DNA of 54,303 bases, taken from the NCBI GenBank assembly GCA_031291715.1, contig JARLIN010000489.1:1-54303 (forward strand), given 5' to 3'. Below are positions 25,795 to 34,700 of the stretch, in pieces. The translations under genes were made by a program, and so were the position numbers. The stretch is from Rhodopila sp. (GTDB lineage Bacteria > Pseudomonadota > Alphaproteobacteria > Acetobacterales > Acetobacteraceae). How positions within the stretch are numbered: position 1 is the stretch's first letter; each line of letters starts with the position of its first letter. The notes under the pieces are model-generated. The model was not told where the DNA came from. It did no database searches and was given only the letters and a program-made list of their open reading frames with translations.

Positions 25795-26742
25795 TTACTC
25801 GTTTGTCTCCACGACACGTGACCATGTAAGATCCGGATCGAATGTCGTCGTTTCCGCGGCAATGCGAGCCGTTTGGGGTCCGAGGTCTTTCTGGTACACA
25901 TCGCCATCCGGTCCGACGATAAACGTCATGATTCCGCTCGATTCGAACACCGCCGGCCAAGCGATCAATGCGAAGCCACCGGCCATACGCCCTGACTGGA
26001 TGTAGCTCTTGGCGCCGCCATCCCCGTCTGGACCTTGTGCCTTGAGGATGCGGAAATAGTAGCCTTCGTACGGGATCGGCTTACCGCCGACCAATTCGCC
26101 CGGATACCCCGCGTCCAGGGCCGCATCGATCAGCGGCGCCAGCGGGCTTTCGGCCTCGCCCACGGCCACGGGCCAGTAAAGGCCGTCGTGGCGCCCGGGT
26201 GTGCTGACGAGGCGTGTGGCGTAGACCCCGCTTCCGTTTGCCTGCTTGGCGCGATCAAAATAATCGTGCTGAGCATCGACGCAGGCGAGCAGCGTACGGA
26301 TCGCCGACAGCTCGTTGCGGCCGATGCGGCGGTCGACGATTGTCTGTGCACCCGCCTTCGTGTCGAAAATCCAGCGCCCGTTGCGTTCGACGAGGGGGAT
26401 CGGAAGCGGCCAGTCGTTCGGGCCGACGTCCAGCTCTGCACGCCCCGGGCTTTTTTGGTCGATCACCTGCTTCTCATCGTACAGAGCAACGAAGCGCTGA
26501 TGGAGTTCCTGGTCGACATACCGGTCACCGGAGTCGACGACGCGGTCGGCCTCCGGGCCCAGGATCGCGCGCAATTCGACCTCCTGATGGTCGCGCAGCG
26601 CTGCGACGAACGCTTTCACTGCTTCCTCGGCGGATGCGAAGCTGCGCTGAGGTTCGGGCGCGTTGGCCGATGTCGCCTGCATGAGCCCGAGCCAGAGGAC
26701 CGCAGCCAAAATCGAGCACGGCCAGCTCTTCGGCATTCCCAT
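25795..26742 (-). CDS. DUF2950 family secreted protein
   Basis: 315 residues. The ATG at 26742 lies 6 bases after AGGAGG, and that site itself overlaps the stop of the DUF3300 gene, so the two are translationally coupled. A signal peptide (SILAAVLWLGLMQATSANA) precedes the mature protein. DUF2950 traits: FASAEEAVKAFVAALRDHQEVELRAILGPEA at the start, RNELSAIRTLLACVDAQHDYF, GLYWPVAVGEAESPLAPLIDAA, PYEGYYFRILKAQGPDGDGGAKSYIQSGRMAGGFALIAWPAVF and a closing VYQKDLGP. Function unknown; it nearly always pairs with DUF3300, which suggests a joint envelope role. Confidence 0.88.
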   Translation of the reverse strand: MGMPKSWPCSILAAVLWLGLMQATSANAPEPQRSFASAEEAVKAFVAALRDHQEVELRAILGPEADRVVDSGDRYVDQELHQRFVALYDEKQVIDQKSPGRAELDVGPNDWPLPIPLVERNGRWIFDTKAGAQTIVDRRIGRNELSAIRTLLACVDAQHDYFDRAKQANGSGVYATRLVSTPGRHDGLYWPVAVGEAESPLAPLIDAALDAGYPGELVGGKPIPYEGYYFRILKAQGPDGDGGAKSYIQSGRMAGGFALIAWPAVFESSGIMTFIVGPDGDVYQKDLGPQTARIAAETTTFDPDLTWSRVVETNE

Positions 26743-26752
26743 CGATGACCTC

Positions 26753-28156
26753 CTAACGCCGCCCGCCGCCACGTCCACCACCACCGGAGCGTCCACCACC
26801 GGAGCGTCCACCGCCGGAACGTCCACCGCCGCTGGAGGCACTGCCGCCGCGCCCACCGCCGCCGGACGATCGCTGCTGAGCGACCGATCGGCTCTGCGCA
26901 CCACGTTGGCCGGACTGCCCAGCCTGACGGCCGGAGCTCATATCACTAAACGCGCCGCTAGGACGTTGCGCACTAGCGGAGCGCTGGCCTCCGCCAGCCG
27001 GCCGCTGGGTCGATCTGCCGCCGCCACCGGCTCCACCTGCCCCCCCAGCTCCGCCCACGCCACCCGGACGACCCGCACCGCTTACGCCGCCCACGCCACC
27101 GGGGCCGCCTGCCCGGCCCGCACCGCCGACGCCACCGGCTCCACCTGCCCCGCCAACTCCGCCCACGCCGCCGGCGCGGGTCGGGGGCCGCACTGCACTG
27201 CCCGGTGCGGAGACTTGCGAACGGCCAGGAAGCCCCACCGGTCCGCCGGGCGGGCGCGCGAGGTTGGCGGGCCGCCCGGCAGCATTGCCAGCGCTCCAGC
27301 GGGACGAGTTGATCGGCGCCCGGTTCGCGTTGATGTTGTTGTATTGGTTGACGTTGACGTTGGCATAGCCGCCGCCCCAGCCGGGGCTCGCCCAGCCCGA
27401 TAGCCCGCCGATGACCGCTGCTCCGGCCGCGAATGCAAATCCGGTAGCCAGCGCGGTGCCGAAATAGTAGCCGGGCGGCGGGGCCGCGTAATACGGCGGA
27501 TAGGACGGGTTGGGCCACGCGGAGCCATACACCGCTGTCGGATTATAGGTCGGCACGTAGACTGTGTCCGGCTGCGCCGGCTGTATGACGATCACCTCTT
27601 GCTGGGTCGGGGCCTGGCCGCTGCCCGCCGGTGCCTCGACTGTCACCTGTCGCGTAGTTACCACCTGCTCGGGCGATGTTTGCAGCTTGTCGTTCTGCTG
27701 CGCCTGGCGGCGAAGCCGCTGCACCGAAGCGAACACGTCGGCCTGTTGCGTCGCGAACGCATACCCGAGCTGCTGCAACCACGGCAGATTGCTGTTCATG
27801 GTCGCCAGAACGACCGGGAACGGCACCAGGGACTTTACGCTCGGGTCCCACGGCTCGGCTTCCAGCGCCTTCACCAAAGCGTCGCCGGACAGTGACTTAT
27901 GCGCCGGGTCTTCCACCCAGCGCGCCGCTGCCACGACTTCGAGCGGGAATGTCGAGGCCATCAGGAGCTCGGTCAGCAGCTCGTCTGGGTAGAGTGCAAT
28001 CGAAGCTAACAGCGCGTCGAGCTGTTCCGTGTTGAACGGCCGGGCGGTGGCCGGCTGGGCAACGGCGGCCGGGGTCGTCTGGGCCAGCACGTCGATAGGG
28101 AATGTCGCGTTGAGAATCAGGCTACTCGCCAGCACTCTCATGAACCGGCCAACCAT
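26753..28156 (-). CDS. DUF3300 family secreted protein with Gly-rich tail
   Basis: 467 residues. The ATG at 28156 follows GGAGGAT. A signal peptide (MRVLASSLILNATFPIDVLAQ) is followed by the DUF3300 core (about 35-180): QLDALLASIALYPDELLTELLMASTFPLEVVAAARW, NSNLPWLQQLGYAFATQQADV, and later VYVPTYNPTAVYGSAWPNPSYPPYYA. A hydrophobic Gly/Ala stretch (ATGFAFAAGAAVIGGLSGW) comes next, then about 200 residues of low complexity: Gly-Gly-Val/Ala repeats and a Ser/Gly/Arg-rich end with repeated RSGGG units. The tail is basic and disordered and could bind acidic polymers. Function of the family unknown. It is coupled to the DUF2950 gene downstream. Confidence 0.88.
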   Translation of the reverse strand: MVGRFMRVLASSLILNATFPIDVLAQTTPAAVAQPATARPFNTEQLDALLASIALYPDELLTELLMASTFPLEVVAAARWVEDPAHKSLSGDALVKALEAEPWDPSVKSLVPFPVVLATMNSNLPWLQQLGYAFATQQADVFASVQRLRRQAQQNDKLQTSPEQVVTTRQVTVEAPAGSGQAPTQQEVIVIQPAQPDTVYVPTYNPTAVYGSAWPNPSYPPYYAAPPPGYYFGTALATGFAFAAGAAVIGGLSGWASPGWGGGYANVNVNQYNNINANRAPINSSRWSAGNAAGRPANLARPPGGPVGLPGRSQVSAPGSAVRPPTRAGGVGGVGGAGGAGGVGGAGRAGGPGGVGGVSGAGRPGGVGGAGGAGGAGGGGRSTQRPAGGGQRSASAQRPSGAFSDMSSGRQAGQSGQRGAQSRSVAQQRSSGGGGRGGSASSGGGRSGGGRSGGGRSGGGGRGGGRR

Positions 28157-28182
28157 ACATCCTCCGCGAGTTGTTGCCCTCG

Positions 28183-28224
28183 TATTATGCGGGAGATGCC
28201 GGATATTATGCGGGAGATGCCGGA
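28183..28224. repeat. Two tandem copies of a 21-bp unit
   Basis: TATTATGCGGGAGATGCCGGA occurs twice without a gap (28183-28203 and 28204-28224), just upstream of the DUF3300 start on the other strand. It could be an iterated regulatory site or a slipped duplication. The rest of 28225-29022 shows no gene I can support. Confidence 0.8.
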
Positions 28225-29022
28225 GCGGCAAAACAACGCAACGATTTTGAATGCCCTGGACGCAGCATTACAGACACACCTCCCCCTTGCCAGCGGCATT
28301 GGTCGGATAAAGCCCGGTAACACGACTTTGAGGGTTCCTTCCGGCCGGAATCGACTGAGCCAGCATTTCACCACCGTCTGCGCAGAGTCTATGCATTTTC
28401 GGCATCTAAGGGGCTCAACGCGGGACTGCCGCAAGATTGTTGGCGCGTGTGCCAGAGGGGTATTTTTCGCGTCAGAAATTCCGCCTAGGAAACGATACAT
28501 ACCCGCAAGCGGCGATCGCGGCCTGACCCCCAATCTTGAGGCAGTCCCTCCATCATCCACCCCTCCCGCGGGAATCGTCCGCTTACGAGGTGTCGAGGTG
28601 TCCCAATCAACCGTGCGGCGGGGGAACAGAACTGATGTCTTGATCGTTTGACGGCGCCACCGATCTTCGAGACGGCAGACGATTGCTCGACGCTAACGAG
28701 CATCGTGCGTCGCACAGTGCGATGTACTACTTGTTGGAATCGCGACACTGTGTTGCCGATCTCCTTGTGGCGATGGGATGAGTTGATTTAACGCAAGGTG
28801 ACACGTCCAAGGTTGGTGCACTCGAGCGCGTGGGTTAGGTCTTGTCCCGCGATATGCTCAAGGCACGCTCGAAGCGGTCGTGTGAGGCTGGAATACCAGA
28901 CTGACCGAAGAGGGAAAGGTCCAAGCCAATGTTGCGCAACGCAACAGCCCAGAAACCCGACATGTGTTTCCGCAGTATGATGCAGCCGGCCGCACGTGCT
29001 GCGCGAGCTTCGTAGGCTCGTC

Positions 29023-29745
29023 ATGGTTTTTCGCGGCGCCATCTTCGATGTGGACGGTGTGCTCGTTGCGTCGCCGCATGAGCGGGCTTGGCGCGAGACT
29101 CTTCGAGGGTTTGCCGAACCCGCCCGTTTCACCACCGAATTCTACCAGGCTCACGTGGCGGGCCGTCCGCGCCTCGAAGGCGCGCGTTCAGCACTCGAAC
29201 ATCTCGGCGTTGCAAACGCCGCGGAGCGCGCCGTTGCGTATGCAGACAAGAAGCAGGCGCTGATCGATCGCCTGATCGCTGCGGGCAGCTTCGACGCCTT
29301 CCCCGACGCCGTGCGTCTCGCAGCAGCGCTACAAGGCGCGGGCCTGCGTTTGGCGCTCGCATCGTCATCAAAGAACGCCGCCACAATGCTGAGCCACCTG
29401 ACGCTGCCGGACGGACGCCCGTTGCTATCGATCTTCGACGCCGACCTGAGTGGCACCGGCGTGCCGCGCGGCAAGCCGGATCCCGCTCTGTTCCTACTAG
29501 CCGCCGAGGCACTGGACATCCCACCGGCGCAATGCCTCGTCGTCGAGGACGCCCCCGCCGGAATTCTGGCCGCACACGGCGGCGGCATGGCCGGCCTCGG
29601 TATCGCGCGCCTGGGCGACGAGGCGCTGCTGCAATCTGCCGGCGCCGACCTCGTCGTCACCAGCCTCGATCAGGTCGACATTGACGCGCTGGCCAACGGC
29701 ATGCTGCGCGCCCGGCAGAACCCGGAGGCCCCTTCGCTTGCGTGA
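29023..29745 (+). CDS. HAD phosphatase/beta-phosphoglucomutase-like protein
   Basis: 240 residues. HAD motif I IFDVDGV (Asp 9, Asp 11), motif II LALASSSKNA, motif III RGKPDPALFLLAAEAL, motif IV LVVEDAPAGILAA. The cap with a YQAHVAGRPRLEGARSAL segment fits the beta-phosphoglucomutase group, as does the neighbourhood: a GH65 gene starts inside its last codons. That partner is now dead (29738-30130), so this mutase has lost its substrate supplier unless it serves the intact GH65 at 10.6-13.0 kb. The start at 29023 (ATG) has no strong ribosome site; a TTG or GTG slightly upstream is possible. Confidence 0.75.
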   Translation: MVFRGAIFDVDGVLVASPHERAWRETLRGFAEPARFTTEFYQAHVAGRPRLEGARSALEHLGVANAAERAVAYADKKQALIDRLIAAGSFDAFPDAVRLAAALQGAGLRLALASSSKNAATMLSHLTLPDGRPLLSIFDADLSGTGVPRGKPDPALFLLAAEALDIPPAQCLVVEDAPAGILAAHGGGMAGLGIARLGDEALLQSAGADLVVTSLDQVDIDALANGMLRARQNPEAPSLA

Positions 29746-30130
29746 TGTGCTGCAACCAACCGCGGACCATGCCTGGGTACTCAGCCACGATGGCTACAAC
29801 ATACTGACCGAGAGCGCCGTCGAATCGCGCCTCTCCTTTGGCAATGGGTTCATGGGCATGCGCGCGGCCCGTTCCGTCAGCCGGGGGCCAACCTGGGTTG
29901 GGTGGCTCGGATACATCAAAAGGGCCTCGTGGCCACGCTGCTACGTTGCCGGTCTGTTCGATTTGCCAAACACCGACCCGCCGGTGCCCCCGCTGGTGCC
30001 CATCGCGGACTGATCGCGCGTCCGCGTCCTGCTGGATGGCGAACCGCTTTTGGCGCGTGAGGGCGAGGTGCTGTCCGGCATCCGCACGCTCGACATGCGC
30101 CGCGGCCTGCTGGTGTCCCGCGCTGGACGG
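29738..30130 (+). pseudogene. GH65 phosphorylase 5' remnant
   Basis: Overlapping the end of the HAD gene, a frame reads LRDVLQPTADHAWVLSHDGYNIL, then ESAVESRLSFGNGFMGMRAARS, the N-terminal signature of GH65 phosphorylases, but hits a TGA at 30011-30013. Beyond the stop the same frame continues with RVRVLLDGEPLLAREGEVLSGIRTLDMRRGLLVS, still GH65-like, until about 30130. The catalytic barrel and everything after it are absent. Confidence 0.85.
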
Positions 30131-30440
30131 CATGGCTTGGCTACTTATGCGCAGCGCTTCTTCTGCTTGGCAGCGACTATTCAGACTGGATTCTGTTGGC
30201 TTTCCTCGCCTGGGTTCTGCTGGTGAGCAGCCAAATCCCGGTGGAAAATCTGTGCGGCTCGTCGTCCATGGCTTGAAGGCATGAACGTATCCTTTACGCC
30301 CTGCTTCAGCACAACGTGCACTGAGTTAACTCATCCCGCATGTCGGCCGCGGAGGTCGATCTTCTACACAATAAATTGAGCGCGCACGGTTACCCACGCT
30401 GATGTGATGTCGGGGTGTGCCACTTCGGCAAAGCCGGGAA

Positions 30441-30454
30441 TTGATCTGCATCAG
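30441..30454. promoter_or_regulatory. FNR/FixK-type box upstream of the glucosidase
   Basis: TTGATCTGCATCAG matches TTGAT-N4-ATCAA at 9 of 10 positions. It lies 167 bases before the glucosidase start, in a 490-base stretch (30131-30620) with no gene I can support. Flanking bases also resemble those of the perfect box at 54187-54200 (TGCGT follows both). Confidence 0.55.
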
Positions 30455-30620
30455 TGCGTAGGACCACACACACGCTGTAAGAACCGCCGACGGATTTCCG
30501 CTGGTCGGGAAAAATCGCGCTCGCCATCAAAGGTTACAGTCTATCCACCGGCATTTTCGATGGTAATACCTCAAGAACACGAGCGTTTGGGATGGACAGC
30601 TGTAACAAGGGGATCGTCGT

Positions 30621-33389
30621 ATGACCGTTGAACAACAAAGGCTTGATGACGCTCAGCAGCAGAACGTCCCCTGGAAGAAGTGGGGTCCTTACCTCAGTGA
30701 ACGGCAGTGGGGAACCGTACGTGAAGACTATAGCAAGGGCGGCGACGCCTGGAATTACTTCACCCACGATCACGCGCGTTCGCGTGCCTACCGCTGGGGG
30801 GAAGATGGTCTGGCCGGTATATCGGATAACAAGCAAAACCTCTGTTTTGCCCTTGCGCTGTGGAATGGCAGAGACCCCATCCTGAAGGAGCGTCTTTTCG
30901 GCCTCACCAACAGCGAAGGCAACCACGGCGAGGACGTGAAAGAGTACTATTTCTATCTCGACAGCACACCGACCCACTCCTACATGAAGTATCTCTACAA
31001 GTACCCACAGGCGGCATTTCCGTACAACGACCTGGTAGAGACGAACCACCGACGTTCGCGCAACGAGCCTGAGTACGAATTGATCGACACCGGCGTGTTC
31101 AATGACGACCGGTACTTCGACGTCTTCGTGGAGTATGCCAAAGCCGGTCCGGAAGACATCCTGGTCCAAATCACCGCCGTCAACCGGGGGCCTGAACCGG
31201 CCGATCTGCACCTTCTCCCTACGCTCTGGTTCCGCAATGACTGGTCGTCCTGGATCGCCCACCCCACCGAGAAACCCAACCTCTTGCAGACTGAGGTAGC
31301 GGAGGGCACGAGTGGGGTCGAGATACGGCACCCAACCCTGGGTGAATACATTTTCTTCTGCGAAGGCGCCGTGCCGCTTCTGTTTACCGAAAATGAGACG
31401 AATAACGAACGATTGTTTCCGGGAGAACCGAACGCCAGTCCGCACGTCAAGGACGCCATCAACAACTGCATTGTACAGGGCAACCAGGGTGCTGTTAACC
31501 CCGAAAAGAAGGGCACCAAGGTTGCGGCACACTATCAACTCGTGGTGGGTGCGGGCCAGTCGACCACCGTGCGGGTGCGCCTGACCGCCCAGGCGAATGT
31601 CGCCCAGGGTGCGCGAACCCCAACCACCGTATCCCCATTCGGTACGGCGTTCGACAACACCCTGGCCGCCCGGCGGCACGAGGCAGACGAGTTCTACCGC
31701 TCGGTCACCCCGCCTTCGATTTCCCAGGATGAGGCTGCCGTGATGCGCCAGGCCATTGCCGGGATGTTGTGGAGCAAGCAGTTTTACTTCTTCGACGGTG
31801 ATGAATGGTTGGCCGAACACCACGCCCACCCGCTCCATGCCGGAAATCGTGCATTCCGGAACTCCGAGTGGTTTCACATGTTCAATCAGGACATCATCTC
31901 GATGCCGGACAAGTGGGAGTACCCCTGGTACGCAGCCTGGGACCTGGCCTTCCATACGCTCCCACTTTCGATCGTCGATCCGGAATTCGCCAAGGATCAG
32001 ATGGAACTGATGCTGCGCGGGCTATACTTGCACCCTAGTGGGCAGATGCCGGCCTATGAGTGGAACTTCAGTGACGTGAACCCCCCGGTCCACGCCGCCG
32101 CGACGCTGTTCCTGCATCGCTTCCAGCAGACCCTGGGCGGCAAGCCGGACGTGGATTTCCTTCGAAAGGCATTCAACAAGCTCTTGCTCAATTTCACCTG
32201 GTGGGTGAATCGAAAAGACCGCTTCGGCAAGAACGTATTCGAGGGCGGATTCCTCGGGCTCGACAACATCGGCGTGTTCGACCGCAGCGCGCCGCTTCCA
32301 ACCGGTGGCAACCTCGAACAGGCGGACGGTACTGCCTGGATGGCCCTTTTCAGCCAGAATATGTTGGAACTCGCGTTTGAATTATCCCTCCACGATTCCA
32401 CCTACGAAGACATGATCGTGAAGTTCGCGGAGCACTTCGTCTATATTGCCGCTGCCATGAACCGGCCCGGTCAGGAGGGCATGTGGGATGAGGACGACGG
32501 CTTCTATTACGACCTGCTGAGGCTCCCCAACGGCAGCGCCATGCGCCTCAAGGTCCGCTCGATGGTTGGGCTTCTGCCTCTGTGTGCGACCACGATCATT
32601 GAACCGAGTGCGCGAGAGCGTGTCCCGCGAGCGATGGCTCAATTCTGGGAACGCCTGAACCGGATGCCCGAACTCCTGGAGGCCGTCCACGCTACGGGCC
32701 CCGGGCATTTCGGCGTGGGGGATCGGGGAATCATGGCCCTGGTCAACACGGATCGGCTGCGCCGGATCCTTACGAGGATGCTCGATGAAAACGAGTTCCT
32801 GGGGCCCCATGGCATCCGGTCGCTGTCCAAGTTCCACGAGCAGCACCCTTACGTCTTCCAAGTGCAAGGACAGGAATTCCGAGTGGACTACCTGCCGGCC
32901 GAGTCAAACACCGGTATGTTCGGTGGTAACTCCAACTGGCGGGGACCGGTTTGGATGCCGGTGAATTTGATGCTCATCCGGGCACTGCAACAGTTTTATC
33001 TCTTCTACGGCGACAATTTTAAGATAGAGTGCCCCACCGGGTCAGGGAAGATGATGAATCTCTTTGAAGTGAGCAAGGAAATTTCTGACCGACTCACTGC
33101 GATATTCACCCGCGACGAACATGGTCGGCGCCCCGTCTATGGCGGCACCGAGAAGTTCCAGAACGACATTCACTGGCGTGATTACATCCTGTTTTACGAG
33201 TACTTTCACGGCGACAATGGCGCCGGGCTCGGTGCCAGCCATCAGACCGGCTGGACCGGGGTCGTGGCGAAGCTTATCCAGATTTACGGCCTTGTGGATC
33301 CCAACCGAGCCCTGAAGGTTGGCAAGCAGGCCGGGTTGTTTATCCGTGGGGTTGAAAAGGAGACGAGGAGAGATACGATACCGGTTTGA
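30621..33389 (+). CDS. MGH1-like / GH63-related glucosidase
   Basis: 922 residues, cytoplasmic (no signal peptide). The start ATG follows AACAAGGGGATCGTCGT. The N-terminal 380 residues form a beta-rich domain (KKWGPYLSERQWGTVREDYS, AYRWGEDGLAGISD, ALALWNGRDPILKERLFGLTNSEGNHGEDVKEYYFYLD). The catalytic (alpha/alpha)6 barrel follows (EWFHMFNQDIISMPDKWEYPWYAAWDLAFHTLPLS, GQMPAYEWNFSDVNPPVHAAA, WDEDDGFYYDLL, GGNSNWRGPVWMPVN, HQTGWTGVVAKLI). This is the bacterial branch of clan GH-G with MGH1 and GH63 enzymes; known relatives hydrolyse mannosylglycerate, glucosylglycerate or alpha-glucosyl oligosaccharides. The substrate here is unknown. An FNR-like box lies upstream. Confidence 0.85.
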   Translation: MTVEQQRLDDAQQQNVPWKKWGPYLSERQWGTVREDYSKGGDAWNYFTHDHARSRAYRWGEDGLAGISDNKQNLCFALALWNGRDPILKERLFGLTNSEGNHGEDVKEYYFYLDSTPTHSYMKYLYKYPQAAFPYNDLVETNHRRSRNEPEYELIDTGVFNDDRYFDVFVEYAKAGPEDILVQITAVNRGPEPADLHLLPTLWFRNDWSSWIAHPTEKPNLLQTEVAEGTSGVEIRHPTLGEYIFFCEGAVPLLFTENETNNERLFPGEPNASPHVKDAINNCIVQGNQGAVNPEKKGTKVAAHYQLVVGAGQSTTVRVRLTAQANVAQGARTPTTVSPFGTAFDNTLAARRHEADEFYRSVTPPSISQDEAAVMRQAIAGMLWSKQFYFFDGDEWLAEHHAHPLHAGNRAFRNSEWFHMFNQDIISMPDKWEYPWYAAWDLAFHTLPLSIVDPEFAKDQMELMLRGLYLHPSGQMPAYEWNFSDVNPPVHAAATLFLHRFQQTLGGKPDVDFLRKAFNKLLLNFTWWVNRKDRFGKNVFEGGFLGLDNIGVFDRSAPLPTGGNLEQADGTAWMALFSQNMLELAFELSLHDSTYEDMIVKFAEHFVYIAAAMNRPGQEGMWDEDDGFYYDLLRLPNGSAMRLKVRSMVGLLPLCATTIIEPSARERVPRAMAQFWERLNRMPELLEAVHATGPGHFGVGDRGIMALVNTDRLRRILTRMLDENEFLGPHGIRSLSKFHEQHPYVFQVQGQEFRVDYLPAESNTGMFGGNSNWRGPVWMPVNLMLIRALQQFYLFYGDNFKIECPTGSGKMMNLFEVSKEISDRLTAIFTRDEHGRRPVYGGTEKFQNDIHWRDYILFYEYFHGDNGAGLGASHQTGWTGVVAKLIQIYGLVDPNRALKVGKQAGLFIRGVEKETRRDTIPV

Positions 33390-33613
33390 GAGACCGATCC
33401 GAATGTCACGCCCGACGAACCAGTCTTATGCAGAAGGTAGCCGGGGCGAACCAAGCCTCGGCATCCTTCGCGACGCTCCGGCTGACACGGATGACGGAAC
33501 CATCAACCATTTGATGCGACGGAAGATGGGGCGTCGCATCACTCCTCTTCATAACGGCCGTCGAGCCCCATCCGATGCGCGAGACCTTTCGAGATGCCGG
33601 CCAAAGTCGAAAA

Positions 33614-33634
33614 GCACAATTCTATATATTGTGC
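33614..33634. promoter_or_regulatory. 21-bp palindrome upstream of the ROK gene
   Basis: GCACAAT, seven bases TCTATAT, then ATTGTGC: a perfect interrupted palindrome in the AT-richest part of the 390-base gap between the glucosidase and the ROK gene, 146 bases before the latter's start. Shape and place fit an operator. I see no other gene or site in the gap. Confidence 0.45.
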
Positions 33635-33779
33635 GCTCATGCGATATCCATGGCGTGATATTCGCCTATCCGGCCGGACGTCCCAGTCGGATTGAGGCCA
33701 TATCTTAGACAAGCTAATGGGCGTGAATTCCTCGAAAAGCGCCGCGCCCAGGTAAAAACGATCGACTGGGAGAATGCCA

Positions 33780-34583
33780 ATGAACGTGCTCGTCGTGGAT
33801 GTGGGCGGGACCAACGTGAAGATCCTCGCCACTGGACAGAACGACCCCCGGAAATTCCCGTCCGGTCCAACGTTGACTCCACAAGACATGGTGGATGGAG
33901 TCAGAAAACTCGCCGGGGACTGGAAGTACGAGGCGGTATCAATCGGCTACCCGGGGCTCGTGTCCAAGGGACGCATCGCCGTGGAGCCCCGCAATCTCGG
34001 CCCAGGGTGGCAAACATTCGACTTCGAAGCCGCCTTCAACTGTCCCGTGAAATTGATGAACGACGCAGCCATGCAAGCACTCGGCAGCTACAAAAGCGGA
34101 CTGCTGCTCTTCGTGGGTTTGGGAACCGGCCTCGGCTCCGCGCTGGTGAAGGAAGGCATCGTGGTTCCGATGGAGCTCGGCCACCTCCCCTACCGGAAAG
34201 GGAACTACGAGGACTATGTCGGACGCCGTGGGTTGGAGCGACGAGGGAAGAAGAAATGGGGGACCCACGTGGCCTTTTCGGTCGGCCGCCTGATCGAGGT
34301 GTTCCATCCCGATGACGTCGTGCTCGGCGGAGGCAACGCCAAAAAGTTGAAGGAAGTGCCGCGGGAATGTCGACTGGGCGGCAACGCCTACGCGTTCTTG
34401 GGAGGATTTCGCCTATGGCAGTCGGTCGCGGATAGCAATGTCGCCCTCCCCGACGGCTCGGTGGCAGCCGAGCAAGGAAAAGACAGCGAGACCGGCAATA
34501 ATGCGAGGCCGTACGTACAAGGCGGTCACAGACCATCAGGCAAGAAGGCTGGACGCGCATTTTCGCAAGCTCTTCGCAGATGA
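33780..34583 (+). CDS. ROK-family sugar kinase, PpgK-like
   Basis: 267 residues. GGGAG lies 7 bases before the ATG at 33780; the ATG six bases earlier is too close to it. Phosphate 1 motif DVGGTNVKI is at residues 7-15; SIGYPGLV, NLGPGW, VKLMNDAAMQALGSY, LLFVGLGTGLGSALV and VVLGGGNAKKLKELP-like VVLGGGNAKKLKEV follow. These match the short ROK kinases related to polyphosphate glucokinase; the zinc-binding motif of repressors is absent and no HTH is present. It would phosphorylate glucose set free by the phosphorylase and glucosidases, with ATP or polyphosphate. The last about 45 residues after FLGGFRLW look unrelated to the family and read across a fragment in another frame (34501-34587), so the true end was probably altered by a deletion. 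Confidence 0.75.
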   Translation: MNVLVVDVGGTNVKILATGQNDPRKFPSGPTLTPQDMVDGVRKLAGDWKYEAVSIGYPGLVSKGRIAVEPRNLGPGWQTFDFEAAFNCPVKLMNDAAMQALGSYKSGLLLFVGLGTGLGSALVKEGIVVPMELGHLPYRKGNYEDYVGRRGLERRGKKKWGTHVAFSVGRLIEVFHPDDVVLGGGNAKKLKEVPRECRLGGNAYAFLGGFRLWQSVADSNVALPDGSVAAEQGKDSETGNNARPYVQGGHRPSGKKAGRAFSQALRR

Positions 34584-34587
34584 TTAA
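34501..34587 (+). pseudogene. Possible glucose-6-phosphate isomerase 5' remnant
   Basis: In another frame under the end of the ROK gene, an ATG at 34501 gives 28 codons: MRGRTYKAVTDHQARRLDAH then FRKLFADD and a stop. This resembles the N-terminal segment of glucose-6-phosphate isomerase (aromatic-x-Ala-Leu-x-x-His ... Leu-Phe-Ala-Asp-Asp). Short, so only suggestive. It would fit the pattern of broken upper-glycolysis genes in this island. Confidence 0.35.
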
Positions 34588-34700
34588 CACCTCGATCTAC
34601 GAATACGAGACCAATACATGGGACAGAGTGAAGTGCATGAGAAGATTGTACCGCTCGGGGGCCGGCAGAATCCCAACCTGACCGGCCCAGACCCCAGTAG

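Noticed and set aside
26765..27210. Dense short repeats in DNA that might suggest a repeat array or CRISPR
   Set aside because: They are in-frame codons for Gly/Val/Ala and Ser/Gly/Arg repeats in the DUF3300 tail; there are no unique spacers of constant length.
28775..28800. TTGATTTAACGCAA as an FNR box upstream of the HAD gene
   Set aside because: The right half-site is CGCAA rather than ATCAA and the site is more than 220 bases from the gene.
30131..30300. Hydrophobic stretch (LLAFLAWVLLVSS) after the GH65 remnant
   Set aside because: It might be a fragment of a membrane protein, but it is too short and has no start or family match.
30534..31955. A 473-codon open frame on the minus strand opposite the glucosidase
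   Set aside because: Antisense shadow of well-conserved glycosidase sequence; no motif of its own.
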